DNA of 64,000 nucleotides from Diphasiastrum complanatum (taxonomy: Eukaryota; Streptophyta; Lycopodiopsida; Lycopodiales; Lycopodiaceae). The position numbers were made by a program, and so were the translations under genes. The DNA is taken from assembly GCA_029204225.1 (NCBI GenBank), contig MU831570.1, positions 62,001-126,000 of the forward strand, written 5' to 3'. Positions 51,392 to 62,309 of this stretch are shown one piece after another; position 1 is the stretch's first letter, and the number at the start of each line of letters is the position of its first letter. The notes below the pieces were generated by a model. It saw only the letters and a list, made by a program, of their open reading frames with translations. It did no database searches and was not told the DNA's origin.

Positions 51392-54300
51392 TTAAATGTT
51401 ATCCATTAACAAGACATAAGGTTCAGAACTAGATTCATCAAATCCTTCCAATATTTGTTTAGTCCAAATCAGCTCATTTGCCATCTTGGCTGCTGCTACA
51501 TATTTCGCTTCACTGGAAGATTGGGCTATCGCTATTTGCTTCCTGCTAATCCAGAGTATGACTACGCCAGATGCTAGAGTACAACCTCCTGAAATACTTT
51601 TGCTATCATCCTTCATGGATGCCCAGCTTGCGTCACTATAAGATTCTATGTGAAATTTGGCTTCCTTCGAATAACACAGTCCATAGTCTTTCGTTTCTTG
51701 GAGATATTGTAGTACTCTCTTTGCCAACTTCCAGTGTAATGATCATGGGTTCTGATTATATTGGCTCAGCCTGTATACTGCAAACGCTATATCAGGTCTG
51801 GTGTTGTTTGCTAGATATAACAACAATTAGCCTACGATAGGGTGTTTTGGCCATTCGTTCCTCTTCCTCGAGAGTCTGCGGACAATCTACCTTGCTCAGT
51901 ATTGTTCCTGATATCATGGGAGTATGCACACCTTTGCATTCGAGCATGTTGAAGTCTTCAATGATCTTTTGAGTGTACTCTTGTTGGTGAAGATACAACT
52001 TACCACCTTCAAAGTCTCTCACGATCTTGTTGGCTGATCTGACGAATCCCCAAGATACTCGGATAGAGCAACTCAAGAGCACCTCTCACCTTAGACCGAG
52101 GAAGTCTCTGAGAAGACGAGACGAACGAAGACTGAAAGCCGAGTATGAGAGCCGAGGAATACTAGTTAGTAATAACAAGCCTGAACTGTGTAAGCCTCAT
52201 GGTGAATCCCAAAAGATGGAATGACCATGTAGGAACTAGTATTTCTAGGCTAAAGTAATAAATACTAGTAGACCTCTCTTAAAGAAAGTAGAATGAGCCA
52301 CCTTTTGATGGTGACCTCTAGTGGAGAGCATTATTCCACTTGTAATTTGTGAAATGTGGAAATCCCACTAGGATGCCACCTAAGGAGCTCTCTTGCTTAT
52401 TTAAGAGACTCCCTCTTTGTGAAGAGGAGCTTTTTGTGAACTGTATCAACTCCATGCTGAAATAAGAAGAGCCTCCATGAGTTAGATGCATTCATTGAGC
52501 TCCTTAATCATGATGGTTTTTTTGAGTGATGTCCCTATGATCATGACCTTCCATTCATTGTGTGTGGTTGTGGATTTAGAGTGGATTAGTTTTCTTGTTT
52601 TCCTGATTGTGGATTAGTTTTCATTTCTTGTTGTGAATTAATGTAGGAATCAGCATTCAAGTAAACTAAATAGGCTAGAAATGTGGCATAAATCTTGCAT
52701 ATCCTCTAACATTCTAGTTCTTGATTTCTTGGGATGTCCAAGAATCAAAAGACTGGTTGGTTTCTTGATTCTTGGACTTCTAAAATGTTGTAGATTAGTT
52801 CTTGTTTCTTGTTTTGTCAATTTATCCAAGTGTAGTAGTGCTTAGGATCTGATTTCAGATCATTTTGCAACAAAGTAGAAGTAGAAATCCATCGTTGTTC
52901 AATTGAGCAGTAACATAGATCATTTGTTGAACGCATTGGCTTGCATTTTGGTTGATTATGCATGTGCATTCAGTTCAAGAGAGACCCATCCGGATGTCCT
53001 CTAATAGGCAGGACACAATACTTCATCGATATTCAGTCCCTTCTACCTGATTTTGGGCTTTAAACAAGAAAGAAGAACTTAAGCTAGAGCCCACCATCTC
53101 TGCTGGCAGGCAGAAGAAGTACGTAAGCAAAAGAAAACTAGTTAACAGATTCTAAGACAGAGAATCTGTAAACAGTTCTGCAAGCCTAGATAGATTTTAG
53201 CTTTTCCTAGGTCAGTGATCTCAAATATTTCAGAAATGTCTCTTTGACATTTGAAATTAACTTATCTCTTCTTGAGAAGATAAGTGTGTCATCAACATAA
53301 ATAGCTAGAATGATTATTCATTTTGGACATGCTTGATATAGACATTTGATTCAACAAATAGAGGTTTGAAGCCTATGGAATGTAGTGCTTCGTCCTTCTT
53401 TCTATACCATTGTCTCGTTGCTTGTTTGAGACCATAAATGTTTTTATTCATGTGACATCCGTATTCTAGATATTCATGGCTTACAAAACCAAGTGGTTGG
53501 TCCATGAATAAGTCTACTTCCAGTTCTGCGTGTAGGAAAGCAGTTTTCTCATCTACAATATGGATTTTCAGATCATGAGCCACTGCATACGTGAATAACA
53601 AGTGAATTGATGTATGTTTGACTATCAGTGAGAAAGTATCAGTGTAGTTGATCCCATACTTCTGTGAAAATCCTTTAGCAACCAACCTTGCCTTGTATCT
53701 GATGTTTTTTCCATCAAGACCTGTTTTAATCTTGTAGATCCACTTGCACTTGACTGGTTTTATGCCATCAGGTATAGGTGCAAGTGTCCGTACATTGTTC
53801 TTATACATGGATGACATTTGGTCCTCCATTGCCTAAATCCAGCAATCTTTATCTGGTCCATCTATAGCTTCCTCGAATATCTGAGGTTCGTCAGAGAATC
53901 CACAAACTTCGATGGTTGTATTGAAAACATCATGACCATACCTTTCTGGTGGTTTTTCTTGTCTGTCTGATCTTCTCACAGGTGGTTTCGAGTTCGATTC
54001 TGCAGGTTTCGAGTTCGATTCTGATTCAAACTTTTCTGCTGGAATTCGAGCTGACGATTCGAGTCTGTGAGGCACTCGATCTTGACCTCCCTCTGAATAT
54101 GGTAACTCTCTTTCATCTTCTACTTGTTTTTCTTCTGTTGTCATTGGTAGTTCATAATAATTTTTGAGAATTTCATAGCCGACTAGATCACTGTCTACTA
54201 TGTATTTTGTCTCATCAAATTTAACATCTCGAACAACTTTTATCTTGCCAGTTTTTTGCACATAAACATGATAATATGACGAATGTAACTCGAATTCTAC

Positions 54301-54721
54301 CAGAAAATCTTGTTATGTCTTTTCATCAAGTTTCTTTCTCATCTTATCTGGTATGTTTATATACACTGCGCATCCAAATGTTCAAACATGTGCAAGATTT
54401 GGCTTCGACTTCCACCATATTTCATGAGGAGTTTTATCCAGTATTTGAGATTTCAGAATATGATTCTAAAGATAATTTGATGTAGCCACTGCTTCTGCCC
54501 ACAACTGTTTTGGTGCTTTCGCATGAGCTATCATACACCATGTAGCTTCCATCAATTTACGATTTATTCGTTCAGCTATTCCATTTGCTGAGGTGTGTAA
54601 GATGCAGTCTTTGTGTGCATAATACCTTGATCAGTACAATAAGATTTGAATTTGTTGGAAATGTACTCACCTCCACGATCTGTGTGAAATTGCTTCAACT
54701 TATTGCCTGTCTGCTTTTCAG
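51392..54721 (-). pseudogene. Element E pol remnant: integrase end, reverse transcriptase, RNase H
   Basis: From 54721 down: HTDRGGEYISNKF of the integrase core with a stop in the TPQQ motif. Frame 54261-53833 is the variable Ser/Glu-rich linker (SNSKPPVRRSDRQEKPPERYG). Frame 53829-53314 is reverse transcriptase (KCKWIYKIK, RLVAKGFSQKYG); YVDD follows in degraded sequence near 53300. An unrelated insert of about 1.1 kb then separates DLGKAKIYLGL (about 53180) from KIVRDFEGGKLYLHQQEY (about 52040). RNase H (SSSEAKYVAAAK, where Glu of the usual AEY is now Lys) is in 51727-51392. It is inactive. Confidence 0.82.
52040..53180. mobile_element. Unidentified insertion of about 1.1 kb in E reverse transcriptase
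   Basis: It separates two adjacent parts of the E reverse transcriptase. It is non-coding. A TATA-like cttatttaagag near 52400, followed by a CT/GA-rich leader-like stretch, suggests an LTR in plus orientation (a solo LTR). I could not fix the ends or a target duplication. Confidence 0.45.
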
Positions 54722-54726
54722 CCCAA

Positions 54727-55546
54727 TATTGAATTTCACACGTGTGGATTGTCCACTACATGTACTTGTGATCTCCCAAGGTGTGTAGATGCACCAAGAT
54801 CAAGACTAGATTGAGATTCAAGATCTATCTTTGATTCTATGGCAAAAACACACTACTACATGCATTCAATCACTTCCAACTCTCACTCACACGTGTGGGA
54901 AGTGTTCAAAAAGTATTCTAAGTAAAAACAAGCTGCTCTCCTCGGGTAGAGAGAGAAAAACCATCATGAGCTCTCGGGTAGAGAGAGAAAGCTAGAAATT
55001 CAATGACACTCAAAATCCACTCAATCTCAAAATCAATTAGATCCAAAAGGAGGAGTACAATGATACTAATAGATTCATGAGCTACCACTATGCTTAACTA
55101 TGATTGGATCACACTTTGCCACCTCTTAATCCTATTGGACCATTGATCCATGCACCTCTAAATTCTATTGGACTATATTCAAGCACACCTCAATTTTCTA
55201 TTGGACCTCACAAGGTTCCACCTCTAAATCCTATTGGACCTCTTAAGCTTCATCAAACAAAAGCATGACACTTGTCTACACTCTAATTGGCACAAGTTTG
55301 GCTCTATTTTGGCTCAATATTGGCATTACAAGTGGAAATGGATAATTTGCCATCTATGCCAAATTTGACCCTATCAACATCCTACACCTAAATGCTTGAC
55401 TATGAAATTCTATGAGACCCCTATATCAAACATTTTGATTTACTTTACAATTCTCCACACGTGGGAACATCCTCCACACATGTGAGATTCACTTACAAAC
55501 TTCTATCATAAAAAATACCAAGCTAGATTTTTGCCAATTTCTCACA
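54727..55546 (-). repeat. 3' LTR of D
   Basis: 820 bp. The first part resembles the B LTR (including the phased CCAAT array at 55103-55237), but the last 150 bp (gggaacatcctcc..., ctcaca) differ. It carries CACACGTG motifs near 54737, 54888 and 55455. Confidence 0.95.
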
Positions 55547-56055
55547 CTCCTCCTCAAAAAATAGCTTGGAAAGGTACTAGATCACTTGAGAAGTTTGTAA
55601 ATCTTTTTGAGTGGATCCTTTGGTATGCATAAGAAGTGAAGATCAGCGAAGGGATCCATCATAGCAGCACCCTCACCATATCCATGATAAGATCTCTTTG
55701 GTAGAGATCTCTTGCCAATGCCTTTGAAGAGTGCTCCACCAATATGCCACTATTATCATGGGCTTCCTCCATGCTTGATGATGATCTTTGCCTTGAAAGT
55801 TCCACTTGCATGATGGATGCACCATAAATAGAGAAATATGAGGCTTCCAAGCCTCATAAGGATTATGGAGATCAAGATCATAAGATGTGAAACAATGATG
55901 ATTATCAAGATTATGCTTTCTAGCTTGACTAGTCCACATACAATGAACTATATCCATGATGGATCTAATCTTGATATCAAAGACTATCTTGATCTTTTTT
56001 AGGCTAGTTACTCTCTCAAGGATATAAGTGTGCACTTTGGATGCTTCACTTAATC
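55547..56055 (-). other. 3' untranslated internal part of D
   Basis: It begins next to the LTR with a polypurine tract complement (ctcctcctcaaaaa, 55547-55560). A 128-codon frame (56059-55673) overlaps the gag-protease stop and has no recognisable domain; I treat it as pol-derived debris. Confidence 0.5.
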
Positions 56056-58245
56056 TCAAGAGGAGTTTACAATTTGCCTCAAAACATGTGAAAACATGAT
56101 TTTCAAAAAGTGAGTACCAAGCTCAATCTTGTTCTTACTAGAACCAAGAGCATACTTTTGACAATACAATATCTTGCTTTCAAAAAGTATTGGAAACACA
56201 TCTAAGTCAATAATGACAAGAAACATGTCCATACCATAAGCATCATACAAAACTAGTATAGCTTTTCTTGAACTTTGAGATCCAAAAAATTCATTGAAGC
56301 AAGATAGCATTTCAAGCAAAGGAAGAGAAGCATATATGAATGTGTTGTAGTAGATACAACATGAAATATGCCCCTCTTTGCCATGTAAGGTGAGCCATAA
56401 AGACTCGGCCATGCATCTTGAAGATCTTCTTGAAATCATATGAAGAAGAAACTCCTCCTCACACATTGGCCCCATCATAACTTGAATACCTTCAAAAAGG
56501 ATAACTTGTGATGCTTCTTGAGAAGCCTTGATCTCGGCCACTTCCAAGATTGAATCTTCATGCAATATGACATCTCTATTCACGATCACATTTGAAATAG
56601 AGAGTGTAAAGACACTAAAGGCCTCCTTGATGGATGAGTATCCAATCATGATCCATGAGCTTGGATCATCCTTCCTTCTTGTTTCCAAGGGAATATGTGC
56701 AAAGCAAGCACTACCAAGTTCACTAAGGTGATCAACCTTAGGCTTCATCTTGAATAAAACTTCATATGGTGCTATTCCTTCAAGAGCTCCAATACTCCTC
56801 AAAGCTTTGATCTTCAATGAGAATTTCTTCTCAACATATGCTTTGAATAATAAGGAATAATCATACACCATAATACTTGAAGAGAGAAGATATGTGCATC
56901 TTGTGTAATCCTCCTCCTTTGAAATATTGGAAATATAAGAAACATCAAGAGAGTTTGCACTCTCACTTGGATCCAATTTGTAGATGCCTTCAAATCTTGA
57001 TCCATATGCAAGGATCTCACCATCCTTCTTGATCACACAATTGTCAATATTGAAATTGACATCAAAGCCACTATCAAGACGTTGGCCAACACTTAAGATG
57101 TTCTTTGTAAGCTTTGGGACAAAAAGAACATTGTTGAGAAAGAGATCTTTAGAAGATGCAAGCTTCAAGGGAATAATTTCTACTCCTTCAATATTGCACT
57201 CATGCTTACTTGCAAAGTATATGGTCTTCTTGACTCCATCATAAGGCATAATAGATGAAAAAAAGTTCTTGGAGCCACACATATGTGAAGATGCTCCACT
57301 ATCAATATACCATGAGTCATCCTTGTTGAAGGTGGAAGAGAAGAAACTTGATGCCATAAGAGAGCCTTCTCCATCACTTGCAATATAGTCTTCTTTCTCA
57401 TTGGTGATGTTGGCTTGATTGAGTTGATTCTTCTTCTTGAAGCAATTGGTGGCATAATGGCCTTTCTTGCCACAATAAAAGCACTTGATCATCTTCTTCT
57501 TGAGATTTGAATTAGAAGCATGAGAGGTATCCTCCTCCTCTCCATCTTGGTCTTTAGCTTTGTCATTAGATAAGTGATGGTGTTGCTTCTTACTCCTCTC
57601 TTTGTGCTTGGCAAATAGAACTTTGCCATCATCATGATTGAGTGATAGCTTGTCCATCCTCAAGAGTTTGTACTCTTGTCTTGATTCTTCAAAAATAAGC
57701 ACACTTTGAAGGGCCTCCAAACTTGGTAGATCCTCCTTAATAGCATAGGATTGGACAAGGTTGTCATATTCATCTCTCAAGCCATTGAGAATGACTTGGA
57801 CTAGCTCACTTTGATTGATTGAGTCACCAATACATGCAAGCTCCCTATGAATATCCTTGACTCTCAAAACATAATTAGATGCACTCTCATCACTCTTTTG
57901 ACTACTTTGGAATATTTGATTTCTAAGAGTGAGGAGCCTAGAGGTGTTCTTAGCCTCATAGATGGACTTGAGACAATCCCAAGCTTCCTTGGATGTAGAA
58001 CAATCACCAATCTCCCTCAATATCTCATTAGAGACATTCATCTTAATGTAGTGGAGAGCCATCCTAGCTCTTTTCTTGTATTTTTGTACTTCTTGAAGGA
58101 CTTGAGGCTCCTCCTCAATCCCAAGTACAATGTCCATCACATCTTGGAGTATCAAGATGGACTCCATCCTCAACTTCCATATTGAATAATTGGAAGTAGA
58201 CAATCTCTCACTTGGTTGCAACAAGTATGAACTCATTGAAGTCAT
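56056..58245 (-). CDS. gag-protease ORF of D with deleted pol
   Basis: A 729-codon uninterrupted frame starting MTSMSSYLLQPSERL. gag comes first, then the CCHC knuckle CFYCGKKGHYATNC at about residue 256, and protease DSGASSHM near residue 319. After the protease region the pre-integrase zinc domain is absent, and only scraps of integrase remain (KIKALRS, then the GIAPYEVLF and SWIMIGYSS region). The last 180 residues show no reverse transcriptase motif and may be pol sequence read in another frame. The frame has stayed open despite the deletions, so a gag-protease protein may still be made. B is the closest relative in the window. Confidence 0.85.
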   Translation of the reverse strand: MTSMSSYLLQPSERLSTSNYSIWKLRMESILILQDVMDIVLGIEEEPQVLQEVQKYKKRARMALHYIKMNVSNEILREIGDCSTSKEAWDCLKSIYEAKNTSRLLTLRNQIFQSSQKSDESASNYVLRVKDIHRELACIGDSINQSELVQVILNGLRDEYDNLVQSYAIKEDLPSLEALQSVLIFEESRQEYKLLRMDKLSLNHDDGKVLFAKHKERSKKQHHHLSNDKAKDQDGEEEDTSHASNSNLKKKMIKCFYCGKKGHYATNCFKKKNQLNQANITNEKEDYIASDGEGSLMASSFFSSTFNKDDSWYIDSGASSHMCGSKNFFSSIMPYDGVKKTIYFASKHECNIEGVEIIPLKLASSKDLFLNNVLFVPKLTKNILSVGQRLDSGFDVNFNIDNCVIKKDGEILAYGSRFEGIYKLDPSESANSLDVSYISNISKEEDYTRCTYLLSSSIMVYDYSLLFKAYVEKKFSLKIKALRSIGALEGIAPYEVLFKMKPKVDHLSELGSACFAHIPLETRRKDDPSSWIMIGYSSIKEAFSVFTLSISNVIVNRDVILHEDSILEVAEIKASQEASQVILFEGIQVMMGPMCEEEFLLHMISRRSSRCMAESLWLTLHGKEGHISCCIYYNTFIYASLPLLEMLSCFNEFFGSQSSRKAILVLYDAYGMDMFLVIIDLDVFPILFESKILYCQKYALGSSKNKIELGTHFLKIMFSHVLRQIVNSS

Positions 58246-59002
58246 GTAAAGTGGAGATAAATAAAAGTGATGAGAAAAAAATGTTGCTTCTCTCTCACTA
58301 TAGGATCCAATAATGGTGTGCTACCATCTGCTATGCAAGATCTTGCAACAAACTGTGAGATAATTCTCACTAGCTATCTCAATCTCTCCAAAACTAGATC
58401 TACTTCACATCAAATGATGGAGTATGGGAAAAGTTAGGATCAAACACTCTTAGCACGTGTGAAATACACTAAGAAACCAAATTTGACTCAAATACAATAA
58501 TATTGCATGAAACAAAATGGCTAAGATCTCAAAACAGTGCCTAGATCACATATAGATGAGATTGGTAAGCATTCAGCTGTGATTTTGGATCAAACAAGCA
58601 ATCTTTTGACCAAACCAAATGTGTCCACCCAGGTCTAGGTGCCCTACCTAACCCTCTTCAAAAGCTTATAACTTTTGGTTGACTCAACCAAATGGAATGA
58701 AACTGATTGCATCAGAAACTAGACAAAAATAGCTTCAAAACAAGCTATCTAGCAAGATTTTTGGATCAAACATGAAAGAGAACTTCCAGACTGAAATTAG
58801 ATGTTCCTCACACGTGTCTGAGCACCTGATTCCGTACAGTACCAGGTCAGACCCAATCAATGTCCTTTTGATCTCTTTTGATCCAAAATTGAACAAGATA
58901 GCTAAAAAAATGGGCCTTGACAATTTCTAGCTCAAGATTGATGAATAGTTTTCACTCAAATGGATCAAAATGCATGGTAACCTTAGGTAGGCTCTGATAC
59001 CA

Positions 59003-59822
59003 TGTTGAATTTCACACATGTGGATTGTCCACTACATGTACTTGTGATCTCCTAAGGTGTGTAGATGCACCAAGATCAAGACTAGATTGAGATTCAAGAT
59101 CTATCTTTGATTCTATGGCAAAAACACACTACTACATGCATTCAATCACTTCCAACTCTCACTCACACGTGTGGGAAGTGTTCAAAAAGTATTCTAAGTA
59201 AAAACAAGCTGCTCTCCTCGGGTAGAGAGAGAAAAACCATCATGAGCTCTCGGGTAGAGAGAGAAAGCTAGAAATTCAATGACACTCAAAATCCACTCAA
59301 TCTCAAAATCAATTAGATCCAAAAGGAGGAGTACAATGATACTAATAGATTCATGAGCTACCACTATGCTTAAATATGATTGGATCACACTTTGCCACCT
59401 CTTAATCCTATTGGACCATTGATCCATGCACCTCTAAATTCTATTGGACTATATTCAAGCACACCTCAATTTTCTATTGGACCTCACAAGGTTCCACCTC
59501 TAAATCCTATTGGACCTCTTAAGCTTCATCAAACAAAAGCATGACACTTGTCTACACTCTAATTGGCACAAGTTTGGCTCTATTTTGGCTCAATATTGGC
59601 ATTACAAGTGGAAATGGATAATTTGCCATCTATGCCAAATTTGACCCTATCAACATCCTATACCTAAATGCTTGACTATGAAATTCTATGAGACCCCTAT
59701 ATCAAACATTTTGATTTACTTTACAATTCTCCACACGTGGGAACATCCTCCACACATGTGAGATTCACTTACAAACTTCTATCATAAAAAATACCAAGCT
59801 AGATTTTTGCCAATTTCTCACA
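59003..59822 (-). repeat. 5' LTR of D
   Basis: 820 bp, begins tgttgaattt and ends ctcaca before the cccaa target copy. The primer site complement ggctctgatacca is at 58990-59002. Confidence 0.95.
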
Positions 59823-59827
59823 CCCAA

Positions 59828-61044
59828 TTCGTATACTCAATGAATTTTCAAAGCTTCAGATTTGGTACAAATAAAGTATACTATAGCGAACTTGCTGAAG
59901 TCATCAATAAACGTAATGAAGTACTTTGCATCACCCAACGACGATACTTTGAATGGTCCACAAATATCTGAATGCACAATATCAAGTACCTTAGTTGCTT
60001 TATAAACATCCTTATTGAAAGGTGTTCTAGTCATTTTGCCTTTAAGACAAGATTCACATGTAGTTCAAATATCTCTAGTTTTGATTTCGACTCTTTGAAT
60101 TCTCTGACTTTTATTGGCTTGGTACAAGGATTCCATGTTCATGTGACATAGTCTCTTGTGCCACAGTACATCTGTTGAATCCTGAGTTTGATTGACTTGT
60201 TCGATTTGAATTTGAATGTTCAGGTGATATAATTTCCTTCTTTGTTGCCTTTAGCAACCAGGTTATCAGAATCTTCCTCGAACAGTTTACAAGAGTTCTT
60301 CATGAAGGTTACTGACATATCTCTATCGACTATCTTTGCAATGGATAGAAGATCTTTATCAAGAGTAGGGACATAGAGAACTTCCTCCAGTAGGCTTGTG
60401 TCCCTGATTTGTGTCTAGCCATAATACACCAGTTCCATCAAACCACGTGTTTAGAATCGTCTCCAAGTATAATGAATCTCAAATAATTCGTCCTCTTGTA
60501 CTCAGACAAAATTTGTTTTGAGGAAACAAAATGTGAGGTGGCTCCTGAATCAAATACTACTTCTCAAAATTGAATTAGATGAACATCATAGATCAGTACT
60601 CACATAAGTTGCTGAATTCCTTGTTGCCTTGTCTTCTGCTGCTCTGGAGCATTCTGCTTTGTCTTCAACATAGTTTGAGTCTGAAGGTTTGTTTCAATTA
60701 TGCTCCTTTTTGTTTCTGGACTTTTGATAACAGTCTATTGCTGCATGACCCCATTTATGACAATGAATGCATTCAATCTTTGGATTTAGCCAACACTTTT
60801 CTTCTGTGTGACCTGATCTTCTACATCTATTGCAGATTTCCTTATCACCAGAATTCTTCTGTTGTTTAGACTCATTCTTCTTAGACGACTCCCTCTTAAA
60901 CTTAGCATTTTTAAAAGATTTATTTTTCTGAGTAAATAGAGCATTTTCTGAATCACCATTGTTGTCATAGCGTTCACGAGCTTCTACTTCCTCCTTAACT
61001 CCGTCTATTGCCTTTTGAAGTGTCATTGTCACAACTTTTGTCAA
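59828..61044 (-). pseudogene. Element E gag and integrase start
   Basis: 61044-60694 is the gag C-terminal part, with two zinc knuckles in a row: CNRCRRSGHTEEKC and CIHCHKWGHAAIDC. Double knuckles are less usual in plant copia gag. The protease region between is full of stops. 60034-59837 is the integrase start (HSDICGPF, FIDDFSKFAIVYF), broken four codons before the D insertion. Confidence 0.82.
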
Positions 61045-61287
61045 TAAGGTTCAAGTGTTAGAAATCAATGATAAACTTATTACACTTCCTAGTTACTATA
61101 ACTAGCCATAGGCTAGTCTACTAGTCTACTCCTAGGTTCTCTCTCTCTATCAAGGTTTAGGGTTGATATGTACATTTTTTACATTCAGTATGTGTCAGAG
61201 TGATAGAGTGATATTGCGTGTTCTTCTTTCGTCTCCCTACTTGGTGATTGCTTATGGTGAATGCTTGATGTTGCATGATTGTTTACA

Positions 61288-61299
61288 TGGTATCAGAGC
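61288..61299 (+). other. tRNA-iMet primer-binding site of F
   Basis: tggtatcagagc directly follows the short LTR. Confidence 0.9.
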
Positions 61300-61833
61300 T
61301 ACGATAGTCATGCGTGTCTGATTAGTGGATACAACTTGTCACAGGCTCCGCAAGGAAGTGAGAAAGTCCTTCACAGGAGGTGAAAGCTTGGAGAGACAAA
61401 AACGGCTGGAAGAACTCCTTCTTGATGTATTTTGCAGGTTTTGGAGCTCACAGTTATTAGTGGGGAACAAAGACACAGTCCCGCAGGCATCAAAAAGGCC
61501 TGGACAGCATCAGACAGATTGAAAATCTGTTGAGTGGGAGAAGTTTTATAATATATTTTTTTTAGTCTTTGTGAAAAGTGTCATTTGTCAGAGAGTTGTG
61601 CCAAAAAATCTCTCATTTGTTTGTTTGGGATACTGCAAATCACACCAAAGAGTGTCTAGTACTATCATTTAGAGCTTTGAGGCTTCATACCTTTCATGTT
61701 ACTGATATCTGTCTGTTTGAACGATCACTCGTTTCGAAATCTAAGCAAAGAAGAAGCGGCGTAGCCGCCGCGCCGAAATAGGGAATCTGAAATATTCCCT
61801 CTGAAAGTTCCTATATTCTCTCTTTTTTCTGTA

Positions 61834-62072
61834 CCAATATCGGATCCAAGCGTGCTAGCTGAAGAGAAACCCGAGAAGTCATACATCTGCGCTCCAGTCC
61901 GATATTGTCCTTACCGATATCGGATCCAAGCGCACAAGCTAAAAAAAAATTCGAGCAGTTGTACATCCGCGCTCCAGTCCGATATCGCATGCTCCAATAT
62001 TGGATCCACGTGCACAAGTTAAAGAGGATCCTGAGCAACCATACTTCCGTGCTCCATTTCGATATCAGGTGT
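61834..62072 (+). repeat. Three 80-bp tandem repeats in the leader of F
   Basis: Units start at 61834, 61914 and 61994 with cc(a/g)atat(c/t)ggatcca. Each ends with gctcca(g)tccgatat-like sequence, so unit edges are inverted repeats: caatatcgga at 61835-61844 pairs with tccgatattg at 61898-61907. They lie directly upstream of the gag start. Confidence 0.85.
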
Positions 62073-62138
62073 ATAACCAAAAAAATATATAGTTCTGTAG
62101 TGTGATAAATTACTTGATCCGGACACATCTGTTCAGTA

Positions 62139-62279
62139 ATGGCAACTCTAAGCGAGAGTGTCCTCAATGAGTCAAGCAAATTGGAAGGAGCCAGCAACTA
62201 TGCAGTTTGGAAATTCAAACTGAAAAACATTTTGATGGAAAATGAGCTATGGGAGATCGTGACAAATGAAGAGACAAGG
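62139..62279 (+). pseudogene. gag N-terminus of F, truncated
   Basis: MATLSESVLNESSKLEGASN followed by YAVWKFKLKNILMENELW, the copia gag N-terminal motif and close to that of G at 6359. Similarity ends at the repeated cgggtttttt junction. Confidence 0.8.
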
Positions 62280-62309
62280 CTTCGGGTTTTTTCGGGTTTT
62301 TTGCGGTTT

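Larger units (their letters stand above)
54727..59822 (-). mobile_element. Recently moved copia derivative D lacking reverse transcriptase
   Basis: Two 820-bp LTRs (54727-55546, 59003-59822) differ at about five sites, including a change of the terminal TG to TA at 54727. Target duplication cccaa is at 54722-54726 and 59823-59827. The primer site complement is at 58990-59002 and the polypurine tract complement at 55547-55560. Internal sequence is 3.4 kb: gag and protease related to B, a reduced integrase remnant and no reverse transcriptase or RNase H motif. It must have moved with enzymes supplied by a relative. Confidence 0.93.
50186..61055 (-). mobile_element. Ty1/copia element E, minus strand, host of D and another insert
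   Basis: The 3' LTR lies on the left (about 50186-51167), next to a polypurine tract complement (gctccctctcaaa, 51168-51180). RNase H and reverse transcriptase pieces run from 51392 to 53829, the integrase C-terminal region from 53833 to about 54721. Element D follows (54727-59822), then integrase start, protease region and gag to 61044. Removing D and one cccaa copy restores a continuous integrase reading (TNWAEKQTGNK). gag is cut at its N-terminal half, where F starts at 61056; the 5' LTR is missing from the window. Confidence 0.82.
61056..62279 (+). mobile_element. 5' end of copia element F
   Basis: An LTR of 232 bp (61056-61287, tgttagaaat to gtttaca) is followed by a primer site (61288-61299), a leader with 80-bp tandem repeats, and the start of gag (62139). 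gag stops matching after about 47 codons, at a junction with a T-rich run (cgggtttttt repeated). No downstream part is present. The gag start resembles that of G. Its left edge cuts the gag of E. Confidence 0.75.
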
